NCBI RefSeq assembly: GCF_030817195.1
Contig: NZ_JAUSYZ010000001.1
Span: 4,774,001 to 4,838,000 of the forward strand
Source of the DNA: Arthrobacter globiformis
GTDB lineage: Bacteria; Actinomycetota; Actinomycetes; Actinomycetales; Micrococcaceae
Length of the DNA stretch: 64,000 nucleotides
Direction: 5' to 3'
A program made the translations under genes and the position numbers. The notes under the pieces are model-generated. The model did not search any database, was not told where the DNA came from, and saw only the letters and a list, made by a program, of their open reading frames with translations. Below are positions 1 to 7,923 of the stretch, piece by piece; the stretch's first letter is position 1; each line of letters opens with the position of its first letter.

Positions 1-1
1 C

Positions 2-736
2 GGGGCCGTCTACCCCCGGCACGTCCTGGAGCAGTTCGCCGACCTGGCCCGGCGCCATGACCTGGTGCTGTTTTCCGATGAGATCTACGAAAAGATCACG
101 TTCGAGGACCACGTCCACATCCACACGGCCTCCGTCGCCCGGGACATTCCGGTCCTGACCTTCTCCGGCCTGTCCAAGGCGTACCGGATGCCCGGCTACC
201 GGGCCGGCTGGGTGGCCGTTTCCGGTCCGCGCTGGGCCACAGCCGCCTACCGGGAGTCCCTGGAACTGCTGGCTTCGCTCCGGCTCTGCCCCAACGTTCC
301 CGCGCAGCACGCGATCCAGACGTCGCTTGGCGGCTACCAGAGCATCACGGACCTGATCCGGCCCGGCGGGCGGCTGCGGGAGCAGCGCGACCTTGCCTGC
401 CGGCTGCTCAACGAGATTCCCGGCGTGAGCTGCGTGCCGGCGGCCGGCGCGATGTACCTGTTCCCGAAGCTGGATCCGGAGATGTACCCCTTCGTGGACG
501 ATGAGCAGTTTGTCCTTGACCTGCTGCAGGACCAGAAAATCCTGGTCTCGCACGGGACGGCATTCCACTGGCACGCCACGGACCACTTCAGGTTCGTCAT
601 CCTGCCCGCCGTGGACGACATCCGCGAGGCCGTGCGCCGCATCGCCACCTTCCTGGCCTCGTACCGGGCCAAGGCCGGCCGTGCCCGCGCCATGTCCGGC
701 AACGCCCACCACGCGCCGGACGAACTGAGCGCCTGA
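2..736 (+). CDS. alaA: AlaA-type alanine aminotransferase, 3' part
   Basis: This is the C-terminal part of a fold-type I PLP aminotransferase; the reading frame runs in from before base 1. The visible protein carries the SDEIYEK segment and then SGLSKAYR, whose lysine is the expected Schiff-base residue. It is followed by RLCPNVPAQHAIQTSLGGYQ and PGGRLREQR, which closely match the E. coli AlaA pattern. The family transfers the amino group between alanine and 2-oxoglutarate in the cytoplasm. The protein ends with a short Ala/Arg-rich tail and a TGA at 734-736, just before a strong terminator. Nothing in the following genes ties it to the 5-oxoproline cluster, so it is probably housekeeping. 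The fold is certain; the exact substrate is inferred from recalled similarity. Confidence 0.85.
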   Translation, partial: GAVYPRHVLEQFADLARRHDLVLFSDEIYEKITFEDHVHIHTASVARDIPVLTFSGLSKAYRMPGYRAGWVAVSGPRWATAAYRESLELLASLRLCPNVPAQHAIQTSLGGYQSITDLIRPGGRLREQRDLACRLLNEIPGVSCVPAAGAMYLFPKLDPEMYPFVDDEQFVLDLLQDQKILVSHGTAFHWHATDHFRFVILPAVDDIREAVRRIATFLASYRAKAGRARAMSGNAHHAPDELSA

Positions 737-766
737 GCACTGCCGCAGCAGCGGCTAAGGAAAGCG

Positions 767-795
767 GACGACGGCGGGAGGTACCCGCCGTCGTC
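767..795. terminator. bidirectional terminator, GACGACGGCGG family
   Basis: A perfect 12-bp inverted repeat (GACGACGGCGGG, 5-nt loop, CCCGCCGTCGTC) lies between the convergent alaA and DUF2848 genes. The outer bases (TAAGG and CCTTA) pair further. The same stem sequence recurs at five other gene ends in this window. Confidence 0.8.
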
Positions 796-819
796 GTCCT
801 GCCTTAGCGGCCGGGAACG

Positions 820-1506
820 TCAGCCGATCGGCTCGGCCATCTGCTCCACCACATACTGGACATCAACGGAGTGGCCGGTCACCGGATCGGCCATCTCCAC
901 CTTCCAGCTGCGGGCGAACTGGTTCACGCCGCCCGTCATGGCCACCGTGCCGGAGATGAGCACCGACCCGGGGGCGTTCAGGCCGCGTTCGGTGAGGACG
1001 TCCAGCCAGTAGTCCGGGGTCAGCAGGGCTTCCATCGAGCTGTCCTGGATGAGGGTATCGGGGGTGTCGCCCTCCCCCACCCAGGCCTTGAGGGTGATCT
1101 GGTCCAGGTGGTCCCGCACGTCATCGAGCCGCCACGCCTTGCGGCCCAGCACGTCCGGGCTCGCATTCTTGCTCCAGGCCACACCGTGCACCTCAAGCGC
1201 GCGGTCCGTATGGTCGCAGGCGACGGTGAGCAGCACACCGTCGTCGGTGATGACAAGGGCCCACTCCGCCTCCCCGGACGTGCGCTCATGCTGCACCTGC
1301 ACTTCCGATACCTGCTGGGCCAGATAGGGGGACACTGGATACAGGGCGGGAGTAGTAGCCGGGCCCGGAACGCCAAGTTCAGCGAGCTCAGCGATATGGG
1401 CCTGGACTTCATCCTGCTCACGCCCTGCGTAGCCGGCATTCAGGAGGTGCTTGACCTCCACATCCTGCGTGCGGCCGTCTGGTAGTTCAAAGCTCAGAGT
1501 CGTCAT
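820..1506 (-). CDS. DUF2848 family protein
   Basis: This 228-residue protein begins MTTLSFELPDGR and matches what I recall of the DUF2848 family, often described as fumarylacetoacetate-hydrolase-like. No reaction has been assigned with confidence. Features seen are an N-terminal small domain (FELPDGRTQDVEVKHLL), a central EVQVQHERTSGEAEWALV segment, and a C-terminal GSVLISGTVAMTGG region like the FAH-fold metal-site strand. The frame stays open far upstream, but the start at 1506 is chosen because it gives the normal family length and faces the divergent promoter at 1507-1656. It shares that promoter and its palindromic sites with the MFS gene at 1657, so it probably acts on the compound that permease imports. 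There are no signal or membrane segments. Confidence 0.75.
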   Translation of the reverse strand: MTTLSFELPDGRTQDVEVKHLLNAGYAGREQDEVQAHIAELAELGVPGPATTPALYPVSPYLAQQVSEVQVQHERTSGEAEWALVITDDGVLLTVACDHTDRALEVHGVAWSKNASPDVLGRKAWRLDDVRDHLDQITLKAWVGEGDTPDTLIQDSSMEALLTPDYWLDVLTERGLNAPGSVLISGTVAMTGGVNQFARSWKVEMADPVTGHSVDVQYVVEQMAEPIG

Positions 1507-1574
1507 CGTGGATCCATCCTTTGCATTTGCTGCTGCAGAAATTTTTACAAACCGGAAACCGGAAACGGTCGCCA

Positions 1575-1605
1575 ATGTACATCCAGTATGCGTAATGTAT
1601 ACATT
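1575..1605. promoter_or_regulatory. paired palindromic operators in divergent promoter
   Basis: ATGTACAT (1575-1582) and the perfect 12-bp palindrome AATGTATACATT (1594-1605) lie between the divergent DUF2848 and MFS genes. Their centres are 21 bp apart, two helical turns. GTATAC recurs before the GntR gene at 3778-3783, so that GntR protein is the likely binder (inferred). Confidence 0.6.
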
Positions 1606-1656
1606 TAACGCCAGCGTGACAGGCGTCACTAGAAAAACCTCGTGGAGGACAACACC

Positions 1657-3039
1657 ATGGCCAACGCTCCAGTTCCGGGTCCCGGCACAGCGCCGCATCC
1701 GCACAAGACGATTCACCCCAAGGGCCTGTACAAGGCCTTTGCCGCCAGCCTTACCGGCACCGCGCTCGAGTGGTACGACTTTGCCGTCTACTCGGCGGCG
1801 GCCGCCGTCGTATTTCCCGTCGTCTTCTTCCCGGCGACCGATCCCCTGACCGGGACGATCCTCGCATTCTCCACCTACGCCGTCGGGTATGTTTCGCGCC
1901 CGGTCGGCGGCATCATCTTCGGCCGGCTCGGGGACCGCATCGGCCGCAAGAAGGTCCTGGTAACCACGCTGATGATCATCGGCGTGGCCACGGTGCTCAT
2001 CGGCGTGCTGCCCGGCTATGCAAACATCGGCGCCACGGCAGGAATCCTCCTGGTCATGCTGCGGTTCGCGCAGGGCGTGGGTGTGGGCGGCGAATGGGGC
2101 GGCGCCGTCCTGCTCTCCAGCGAATACGGCGACCCGCACCGCCGCGGCTTCTGGGCTTCCGCGGCCCAGGTGGGCCCGCCCGCCGGCAATCTTCTGGCCA
2201 ACGGCGCCCTTGCCGTCCTGACCGTCGCGCTCACGGAGGAGCAGTTCCTGAGCTTCGGCTGGCGCATCGCGTTCCTGGTCTCGGCCGTGCTGGTCGGTTT
2301 CGGCCTCTGGATCCGGCTGAAGCTGGAGGACACCCCCATCTTCAAGGCCATCGAGGCCCACGGCGAACAGCCGCATGCCCCCGTCCGCGAGGTCTTCAGC
2401 AAGGAACTCCGTCCACTGATCGCCGCCATTCTGTGCCGCGTGGGACCGGACGTGCTGTACGCCCTGTTCACCGTCTTCACGCTCACCTACGGCATCCAGG
2501 TCCTGGGCTACGACCGGAACCAGGTCCTCACCGCCGTCCTGATCGGCTCCGCCCTCCAGCTGTTCATGATTCCGCTGGCCGGCGCCGTCTCCGACCGCTT
2601 CAACCGCCGCCTGGTCTACGGCGTCGGCGCTGTGGTGGGCGCAGTGTGGACGTTCATCTTCTTCGGCGTCCTGGGCGGAAACAACCAGCCGATGCTCATC
2701 GTGGGCATTGTGCTGGGCCTGATGGCCCACTCCTTCATGTACGGTCCGCAGGCGGCCTTCATCGTGGAGCAGTTCTCCCCGCGGCTCCGGTCAACCGGAA
2801 GTTCGCTGGCATACACCTTCGCCGGAGTCATCGGCGGCGCCATCGCACCCCTGCTGTTCACGCTGCTGCTCGCCCAGTTCGGAACCTGGATTCCGGTGGC
2901 GATCTACGTGGCCGTGGCCGCAGCGGTCACCGTGGTGGGGCTGGCCCTCGGCCGGGACAACGACACTATTGAGGATCTGGACTACCGGCTGCTCCTGGAG
3001 GGTTCCGCCTCGGCCCGCCAGCAGTCCGGCGCTGTCTAG
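1657..3039 (+). CDS. MFS transporter, MHS (metabolite:H+ symporter) family
   Basis: This 460-residue polytopic membrane protein has about 12 hydrophobic segments. It carries the MHS signatures GRLGDRIGRKK in loop 2-3 and RFAQGVGVGGEWGGA in helix 4, plus TGTALEWYDFAVYS near the N-terminus. These transporters import organic acids with protons (shikimate, 2-oxoglutarate, citrate, aromatic acids); the substrate here is unknown. ATG 1657 is preferred over the in-frame GTG at 1642 because GTGGAGGA sits 7-8 bases before it. It is a close paralogue of the permease at 5457-6818, with long identical stretches (YKAFAASLTGTALE, GPPAGNLLANGALAVL, PRLRSTGSSLAYTFAG). The duplicate pair probably carries related substrates for the two adjoining amide/lactam gene sets. 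Confidence 0.9.
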   Translation: MANAPVPGPGTAPHPHKTIHPKGLYKAFAASLTGTALEWYDFAVYSAAAAVVFPVVFFPATDPLTGTILAFSTYAVGYVSRPVGGIIFGRLGDRIGRKKVLVTTLMIIGVATVLIGVLPGYANIGATAGILLVMLRFAQGVGVGGEWGGAVLLSSEYGDPHRRGFWASAAQVGPPAGNLLANGALAVLTVALTEEQFLSFGWRIAFLVSAVLVGFGLWIRLKLEDTPIFKAIEAHGEQPHAPVREVFSKELRPLIAAILCRVGPDVLYALFTVFTLTYGIQVLGYDRNQVLTAVLIGSALQLFMIPLAGAVSDRFNRRLVYGVGAVVGAVWTFIFFGVLGGNNQPMLIVGIVLGLMAHSFMYGPQAAFIVEQFSPRLRSTGSSLAYTFAGVIGGAIAPLLFTLLLAQFGTWIPVAIYVAVAAAVTVVGLALGRDNDTIEDLDYRLLLEGSASARQQSGAV

Positions 3040-3050
3040 TCCCCTACCGG

Positions 3051-3109
3051 GTTTTTGTACAGACATTGGACGCTCAAGGCCTCCGAAGTCCCGGTATCTG
3101 TACAAAAAC
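3051..3109. repeat. 13-bp perfect inverted repeat between convergent genes
   Basis: GTTTTTGTACAGA (3051-3063) and its exact reverse complement (3097-3109) are separated by 33 nt between the ends of the MFS and GntR genes. The right arm (ATCTGTACAAAAAC) resembles ATCTGTACAAAAC at 29714-29726. It could be a bidirectional terminator or a dispersed palindromic repeat. Confidence 0.55.
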
Positions 3110-3113
3110 TCCA

Positions 3114-3770
3114 TCAGGTGCGGAGCAGGATGTCGCGGGTGACCGCCAGGTGGTGGTCGATGGCCTGCTCCGCCTTCGCCGCGTCCCCGGACACCAGGGC
3201 ATCGAGGATGTCCTGGTGTTCGGAGCACACCTGCTCGCGCCTGCCGCCCGTCCGGAACAGGGCGGAAACCCCGACGACGATCTGCCGGACGTGCAGTTTG
3301 CTGTAGGTCCGGGAGATCAGCTCATTGCCGGCAGCGTCGATGAGCTGCTGGTGGAAGAGGGTATCCAGCCGGATAAACTCCTGGGCGGCTTCCGCACCTT
3401 CGTTCTTGGGCAGCCTGGACTGCTGGTCGAGGGTGTCCTGCATTTTGTCCGCCGGGACGCTCCGGTGCTCGATGACGAGGCGGGCGGCATGGCTTTCCAG
3501 CACGCCGCGCAGCTCCATCAGTTCCGAGATTTCACGGCCGGTCACCGGGGGGACGTAAGCCCCGCGTTGCGGGATGAGCTCCACCAGCCCGTCGGAGACC
3601 AGCAGCAGCAGTGCTTCGCGGACAGGCGTGCGTGAGACCCCGATGTCGGCGGCCAACTCCTGCTCGTTGAGGAAGCGCCCCTGCATCTCCGGATCGGTCA
3701 GGATGTTTTCACGCAGGTAGGCGTACGCCTTCTCCCGGCCGGACGCCGCTATCCCCGAACCTTTTCGCAT
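3114..3770 (-). CDS. GntR family regulator, FCD subfamily
   Basis: This 218-residue regulator has an N-terminal winged helix (residues about 10-75; LNEQELAADIGVSRTPVREAL is the recognition region) and a C-terminal all-helical FCD ligand domain. FCD proteins usually bind a carboxylic acid and release DNA. The gene is divergent from the nitrilase gene at 3803 and convergent with the MFS gene. The 32-bp gap to the nitrilase gene contains GCATACAT and GGTATACA, related to the palindrome at 1594-1605. It therefore probably represses itself, the amidase and the DUF2848/MFS pair. The ATG at 3770 gives the standard distance to the helix-turn-helix. Confidence 0.88.
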   Translation of the reverse strand: MRKGSGIAASGREKAYAYLRENILTDPEMQGRFLNEQELAADIGVSRTPVREALLLLVSDGLVELIPQRGAYVPPVTGREISELMELRGVLESHAARLVIEHRSVPADKMQDTLDQQSRLPKNEGAEAAQEFIRLDTLFHQQLIDAAGNELISRTYSKLHVRQIVVGVSALFRTGGRREQVCSEHQDILDALVSGDAAKAEQAIDHHLAVTRDILLRT

Positions 3771-3783
3771 ACATCAGGTATAC
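3767..3783. promoter_or_regulatory. GntR operator-like repeats
   Basis: GCATACAT (3767-3774) and GGTATAC (3777-3783) lie between the divergent gntR and nitrilase starts; the first overlaps the gntR start codon. They share the GTATAC core with 1594-1605, consistent with one regulon. Confidence 0.45.
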
Positions 3784-3802
3784 AACAGAGAAGAGCAGAT
3801 CC

Positions 3803-4597
3803 ATGCGTTTAGCAGTTGCCCAAATCGTCACGGGTGCCGACCTGGCGGCCAATCTCGAGCTGATCCGAGAATACGCCACCCGGGCAAAGGCGGCCCGGGC
3901 AGAGCTGGTGGTGTTCCCCGAGGCGGCCATGCGCGCCTTCGGCAATCCGCTGGCGGACATCGCCGAACCGTTGGACGGTCCGTGGGCCACCGCGGTCCGG
4001 GCCATAGCCGCGAACCTGGACATCGCCGTCGTGGCCGGCATGTTCACCCCAGGGGAGGGCGGGCGGGTGCGGAACACGCTTCTGGTCACCGGCGCGGGGA
4101 TCGAGACGTCCTACGACAAGATCCACCTCTTTGACGCGTTCGGATTCGCCGAGTCCGAGTCGGTGGACGCGGGAACAGCCCGGGTGACGTTCGAGCTCAA
4201 TGGGACCACCATCGGCCTTGCCACCTGCTACGACGTCCGCTTCCCCGCACTGTTCACGGCCAACGCCAGGGCCGGCGCCGCCATCAACATCGTCTGCGCG
4301 TCCTGGGGTGCGGGCGAAGGGAAGGCGGAACAGTGGGACCTCCTGGTCCGCGCCCGGGCGGTGGACAGCACCACCTTTCTGGTGGCCTGCGGCCAGGGTG
4401 AACCGGCAACACTCGGGCTGCCGTCCGCCGGCGCGGCGCCCACCGGGATCGGCCACAGTGCGGTGGTGTCGCCGCTGGGCTCCCCGCTGGTCGCGCTGGG
4501 CGGCGAACCCGAACTGGCGGTGGTCGACGTCGACCCGTCCGTTATTCCGGACGTCCGCGGAAAGCTGCCCGTGCTGGCGAACGCCAGGAGCTTCTAG
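3803..4597 (+). CDS. nitrilase-superfamily amidohydrolase
   Basis: This 264-residue carbon-nitrogen hydrolase has the full catalytic triad: Glu40 (VVFPEAAM), Lys106 (YDKIHLFD) and Cys142 (ATCYDVRFP). Length and motifs fit the omega-amidase or deaminated-glutathione-amidase branch, which hydrolyses small omega-amides to acids and ammonia, rather than true nitrilases. There is no signal peptide, so it is cytosolic. It starts 32 bp from the divergent gntR gene and ends before a strong terminator. The surrounding DUF2848, MFS and DUF1445/pxp genes suggest an amide or lactam substrate, but this is inference from context. Confidence 0.88.
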   Translation: MRLAVAQIVTGADLAANLELIREYATRAKAARAELVVFPEAAMRAFGNPLADIAEPLDGPWATAVRAIAANLDIAVVAGMFTPGEGGRVRNTLLVTGAGIETSYDKIHLFDAFGFAESESVDAGTARVTFELNGTTIGLATCYDVRFPALFTANARAGAAINIVCASWGAGEGKAEQWDLLVRARAVDSTTFLVACGQGEPATLGLPSAGAAPTGIGHSAVVSPLGSPLVALGGEPELAVVDVDPSVIPDVRGKLPVLANARSF

Positions 4598-4601
4598 GCA
4601 G

Positions 4602-4660
4602 GCAGAACAAAGGCGGGGCCGGGCCACACCATCAGTGGCCCGGCCCCGCCTTTGTTCTGC
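4602..4660. terminator. 26-bp perfect stem terminator
   Basis: Two 26-bp perfectly complementary arms with a 7-nt loop (ACCATCA) lie between the convergent nitrilase and DUF1445 genes. The arms end in AACAAAGG and CCTTTGTT, giving a weak U-tract on both strands. Confidence 0.85.
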
Positions 4661-4662
4661 GC

Positions 4663-5460
4663 TTATTGCCCTGCCGGCACCCGGTACGTGCTCTCCGGAA
4701 CGTCCGTGATGAACATGTGCCCGGGAGCGTGGCTGATTGCGAAGGCCGGCCGGGATGCCATCACGGCGCTCTGTGGCGTTACCCCGCAGGCCCAGAACAC
4801 CGGGACTTCCCCGGGCCGGATGTCCACGGCATCGCCGAAGTCGGGGCGCGAAAGGTCGGCAATGCCGAGCTCGCCGGGTGATCCGACGTGGACCGGCGCG
4901 CCGTGGACCTTCGGCACCTCCGCGGTCACCCTGACAGCGGTCTCCACCATTTCGGCGGGCATCGGGCGCATCGAGACGACCATGGGGCCGTGGATCCGCC
5001 CTGCGGGGGTGCACTCCACTTTAGTGCGGTACATGGGGACGTTGCGGCCCGTCTCGGTATGCCGGAGCGGGATGCCCTCTTTTGCCAGCGCGGCTTCGAA
5101 CGTGAAGCTGCAGCCGATGAGCACGCCCACCATATCGTCGCGCCAGAGCGAGCGTACGTCCGGTACCTCGGCGGCCAGCACACCGTCCTTCCACACCCGG
5201 TAAGCAGGGATGTCGGTGCGGATGTCGGAGCCTTTGGCGAGGGAACTTTCGTACTGCCCCGCGGGAATGATGTCGATGACCGGGCAGGCCTTGGCGTTGA
5301 GGCGGCAGAATTCGAGGAATTCGTCCGCGTAGTCCGCCGTCACCGCGATCAGGTTCGCCTGCGTGTAGCCGTCGCTCCAGCCGGAGGTGGGCGTGACCAG
5401 GCCGTCGCGGAACTGCCGGCGGGCCTCGGCCGGCGCCAGGAGGGCGTTCGCCTGTGTCAT
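4663..5460 (-). CDS. DUF1445 (YcsI / D-glutamate cyclase-like) hydro-lyase
   Basis: This 265-residue protein matches the DUF1445/YcsI family: SGWSDGYTQANL near the N-terminus, then DIIPAGQYESS, VGVLIGCSFTFE, PMYRTKVECTPAG, and a C-terminal VFWACGVTPQ plus SHAPGHMFITD. The mammalian relative DGLUCY converts 5-oxo-D-proline to D-glutamate. In Bacillus, ycsI lies beside the pxpABC (ycsF/kipIA) genes, exactly as here. The start ATG 5460 overlaps the MFS stop by four bases (ATGA), so the two are translationally coupled. Its expected job is interconversion of D-glutamate and 5-oxoproline imported by that permease. It is cytosolic, with no signal peptide. Confidence 0.82.
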   Translation of the reverse strand: MTQANALLAPAEARRQFRDGLVTPTSGWSDGYTQANLIAVTADYADEFLEFCRLNAKACPVIDIIPAGQYESSLAKGSDIRTDIPAYRVWKDGVLAAEVPDVRSLWRDDMVGVLIGCSFTFEAALAKEGIPLRHTETGRNVPMYRTKVECTPAGRIHGPMVVSMRPMPAEMVETAVRVTAEVPKVHGAPVHVGSPGELGIADLSRPDFGDAVDIRPGEVPVFWACGVTPQSAVMASRPAFAISHAPGHMFITDVPESTYRVPAGQ

Positions 5461-6818
5461 CGGCCCGCGCTTCCGGCAACTTCGGCTGACGCCCGCAGGT
5501 ATTCCTCGTCCTCGGCCACATTCGAGTCGCGGCCGAGAGCAAGGCCCACCACCGTCAGCAGGCATGCAACGCTGAGGTAGATGGCCACGGGGACCCAGCT
5601 GTGGAAGGTGCTCTGCAGAAGGGTGAACATGAACGGTGCGATGGCTCCGCCGATGATGCCGGCAAAGGTGTAGGCCAGGGAGCTGCCCGTGGAGCGGAGC
5701 CGCGGGGAGAACTGCTCGACGACGAACGCGGCCTGCGGTCCGTACATGAAGGAGTGGCAAAGCAGTCCCAGCACAGTGCCCACCACGAGCATCACAGGGG
5801 AGCGGCCTTCCAGCACGATGAAGAACAGGAAGCCCCAGACAGCCGCAGCGACTGCCGCGATGCCGTAGACGAGGCGCCGGTTGATCCGGTCGGAGAGGGC
5901 ACCCGCGAGCGGCATCGTGAAGAGCTGCAGGCCCGAGCCGATGAGCACGGCAAGGAGGACCTGCCCGCGGTCGAAGCCGAGTTCCTGGATGCCGTAGGTC
6001 AGGGTGAAGACGGTGCAGAGCGCGTACGTGACGTCCGGGCCAATGCGGCTAAGCATGGCGGCCAGGAGGGGCCGGCGCTGGGTGGCGAGGAGTTCGCGGA
6101 TGGGGGCCTTGGGCTGCTCGCCCCGGGCTTCCATGGCCTTGAAGACGGGGGTGTCTTCCAGCTTCAGGCGGATCCACAGCCCGAAGGCCACCAGCAGTGC
6201 AGAGATCAGGAAGGCGATCCGCCAGCCGTAGTCAAGGAATGCCTGCTCAGACAGCGCCAGGGTGAGGACGGCGAGCGCACCGTTGGCCAGGAGGTTGCCG
6301 GCGGGCGGGCCGATCTGTGCCGCGGAGGCCCAGAATCCGCGCCGGCTGGGTTCGCCGAATTCGCTGGACAGCAGGACGGCGCCGCCCCATTCACCGCCGA
6401 CACCCACACCCTGCGCGAATCTCAGGAAGACGAGGATCGCCGGGGCGATGATCCCGATGTTGCCGTAGGTGGGCAGCAGGCCGATGAGGAAGGTGGCCAC
6501 GCCAATCAGCATCAGGGTGAAGACCAGGATCTTCTTGCGGCCGATCTCATCGCCCAGCCGGCCGAAGATGATGCCGCCGACCGGCCGCGAAATGTAGCCC
6601 ACCGCGTACGTCGAGAACGCCAGCAGGGTGCCCGTCACCGGGTCCGACGCCGGGAAGAAGATCAGCGGGAAAACGATGGCGGCCGCCGCGGAGTAGACAG
6701 CGAAGTCGTAGAACTCCAGCGCGGTCCCGGTGAGGCTGGCCGCGAACGCCTTGTACATGTCCTTGCGCCCGACGGCGGGCCTGGTGCCTGCGGAGGCCAT
6801 TGCGGATTGATTGGCCAT
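5457..6818 (-). CDS. MFS transporter, MHS family (5-oxoproline cluster)
   Basis: This 453-residue 12-TM permease has MHS motifs GRLGDEIGRKK (with Glu replacing the Arg of the usual GDR) and RFAQGVGVGGEWGGAVLL. The start ATG 6818 is chosen because GGAGGA lies about 5 bases before it; the frame is open upstream to 7007 but that part overlaps operator-like DNA. It is a close paralogue of 1657-3039. It is coupled to the DUF1445 gene and lies upstream of gntR 7124 with a shared TTGTTGAACAAT-type site. Import of 5-oxoproline or a related acid is the natural inference; the substrate is not proven by sequence. Confidence 0.88.
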   Translation of the reverse strand: MANQSAMASAGTRPAVGRKDMYKAFAASLTGTALEFYDFAVYSAAAAIVFPLIFFPASDPVTGTLLAFSTYAVGYISRPVGGIIFGRLGDEIGRKKILVFTLMLIGVATFLIGLLPTYGNIGIIAPAILVFLRFAQGVGVGGEWGGAVLLSSEFGEPSRRGFWASAAQIGPPAGNLLANGALAVLTLALSEQAFLDYGWRIAFLISALLVAFGLWIRLKLEDTPVFKAMEARGEQPKAPIRELLATQRRPLLAAMLSRIGPDVTYALCTVFTLTYGIQELGFDRGQVLLAVLIGSGLQLFTMPLAGALSDRINRRLVYGIAAVAAAVWGFLFFIVLEGRSPVMLVVGTVLGLLCHSFMYGPQAAFVVEQFSPRLRSTGSSLAYTFAGIIGGAIAPFMFTLLQSTFHSWVPVAIYLSVACLLTVVGLALGRDSNVAEDEEYLRASAEVAGSAGR

Positions 6819-6980
6819 TTGTTCCTCCATGAAGAGTGTTAAGTCATCCGTGTTGCTACGGATGCGCTGGTACGCCAGCCTGCCCGGCCTGCAACGTTGA
6901 CAGGGCGCGGGCACTGAGGCTGATTGGCGGCTTCCCCGGACAGCCACCGAAAGCGGAGCATTCTGTTGGATTGTGGAAAT

Positions 6981-7012
6981 GTAGAACAATCCAAACTTGT
7001 TGAACAATCTAC
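6981..7012. promoter_or_regulatory. GntR operator before the MFS-DUF1445 operon
   Basis: GTAGAACAATC...TTGTTGAACAATCTAC has outer arms GTAGA/TCTAC and two direct GAACAAT copies 18 bp apart. The TTGTTGAA core recurs in tandem at 7853-7868 before pxpA. The rest of the 304-bp gap (6819-7123) holds the stem-loop below and nothing else recognised. Confidence 0.55.
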
Positions 7013-7045
7013 GCGACCTGGATCACACCGTCAAGAGGCTTAAAT

Positions 7046-7096
7046 GCGAACGGACACCCGTGGCCCTCGGAAGTGGGGCCGCGAGTGTCTGTTCGC
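7046..7096. terminator. GCGAAC...GTTCGC stem-loop after gntR
   Basis: GCGAACGGACAC pairs with GTGTCTGTTCGC (one G-U), with a second inner GGCCC/GGGGCC pairing. It sits downstream of the minus-strand gntR at 7124 and probably ends that transcript. The layout resembles the element at 12357-12420. Confidence 0.6.
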
Positions 7097-7123
7097 GCTG
7101 CGGGTGGTGAAAAAAGGCGTCAG

Positions 7124-7819
7124 CTAGGACGAGTGGACAGCAGTCTGATGCTCTTCGGACCTGGCGAGGTAGGCCAGGAGCCGGTCAGCCGCGCGCTCAT
7201 ACTCCCCGGCTTCCAGCGCCGTGCAGATCTGCTCGTTCTCGGACAGATAGTCCTGATAGAAACCGCCGTCAATGGATGCCTTGTGGAAGAACAGCCGCAT
7301 CTCGGCCAGCACCTGCGACATGATGATGTTCAGGCGCTCACTGCCGGCCATCGCGACGAGGGCTCCGTGAAAGTGCTGGTTGGCGCTGCCGAGCCCTTCG
7401 CTGTCGCCAGCCTCGGCCGCGCGCTTCCCTTCTTCCACGGCCGCCCGCACAGCCGCAACACTTTCGGCGCTGCCGCCGCCCCGGACGGCACTGACTTCGA
7501 TGGCCCGCCGCACGGCGTAGACGTCGTGGATGTCGCTGGCATCGAGGCTGGCGACAAAGACGCCGCGGTTGGGCTGGCGGACCACCAGCCGCTCGCTGGC
7601 GAGTTCGGCGAACGCCTCGCGCACAGTGTTGCGGGAGACCCCGAGCTCCTCGGAAAGTGCTTCTTCCTTCAGCTTTGTGCCGGGAGGAAGCGCGCCTTCG
7701 GCGATCTGGAGCCGGAGCTCGCTCGCGACCCGGGTGGCCACCGAGGGCACGGCCACGCGCAGCCGCGCCACGCCGGGTGCTGCTCGCTCAGTTGATTCGT
7801 GCGGATTCACTGTGGCCAT
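7124..7819 (-). CDS. GntR family regulator, FCD subfamily
   Basis: This 231-residue protein has a winged helix at about residues 25-95 (LSEELGVSRNTVREAFAELASERLV is the DNA-binding part) and a C-terminal FCD domain with conserved His-containing helices (NQHFHGALV). It is divergent from pxpA and upstream of the MFS-DUF1445 pair. The same TTGTTGAA core lies in both flanking promoters, so it probably controls import (5457-6818), DUF1445 and the pxp-biotin operon with one 5-oxoproline-like signal. A 17-residue Ala/Arg-rich extension precedes the domain. The effector is inferred only from the neighbours. Confidence 0.87.
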   Translation of the reverse strand: MATVNPHESTERAAPGVARLRVAVPSVATRVASELRLQIAEGALPPGTKLKEEALSEELGVSRNTVREAFAELASERLVVRQPNRGVFVASLDASDIHDVYAVRRAIEVSAVRGGGSAESVAAVRAAVEEGKRAAEAGDSEGLGSANQHFHGALVAMAGSERLNIIMSQVLAEMRLFFHKASIDGGFYQDYLSENEQICTALEAGEYERAADRLLAYLARSEEHQTAVHSS

Positions 7820-7851
7820 ACAGAGAATTTACACGAACCAACCACAATCGG

Positions 7852-7872
7852 ATTGTTGAATTGTTGAACATT
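7852..7872. promoter_or_regulatory. tandem TTGTTGAA operator before pxpA
   Basis: TTGTTGAA occurs twice head-to-tail (7853-7860, 7861-7868) in the gntR-pxpA divergent gap, matching the site at 6997-7008. The copies lie 55-70 bp upstream of the pxpA start. Confidence 0.55.
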
Positions 7873-7923
7873 TCTGCCGGAGGGTGCATTCTTGTGTAAG
7901 GACGAGTTGAGATGAGGGTCACA

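Noticed and set aside
1507..2730. Long minus-strand reading frame extending the DUF2848 gene upstream (636 codons in all)
   Set aside because: The upstream part is antisense to the MFS gene, rich in His/Asp/Gly repeats typical of shadow frames, and no family protein has such an extension.
5601..6842. 413-codon plus-strand open frame
   Set aside because: Antisense to the MFS gene; low-complexity Gly/Asp/Gln shadow.
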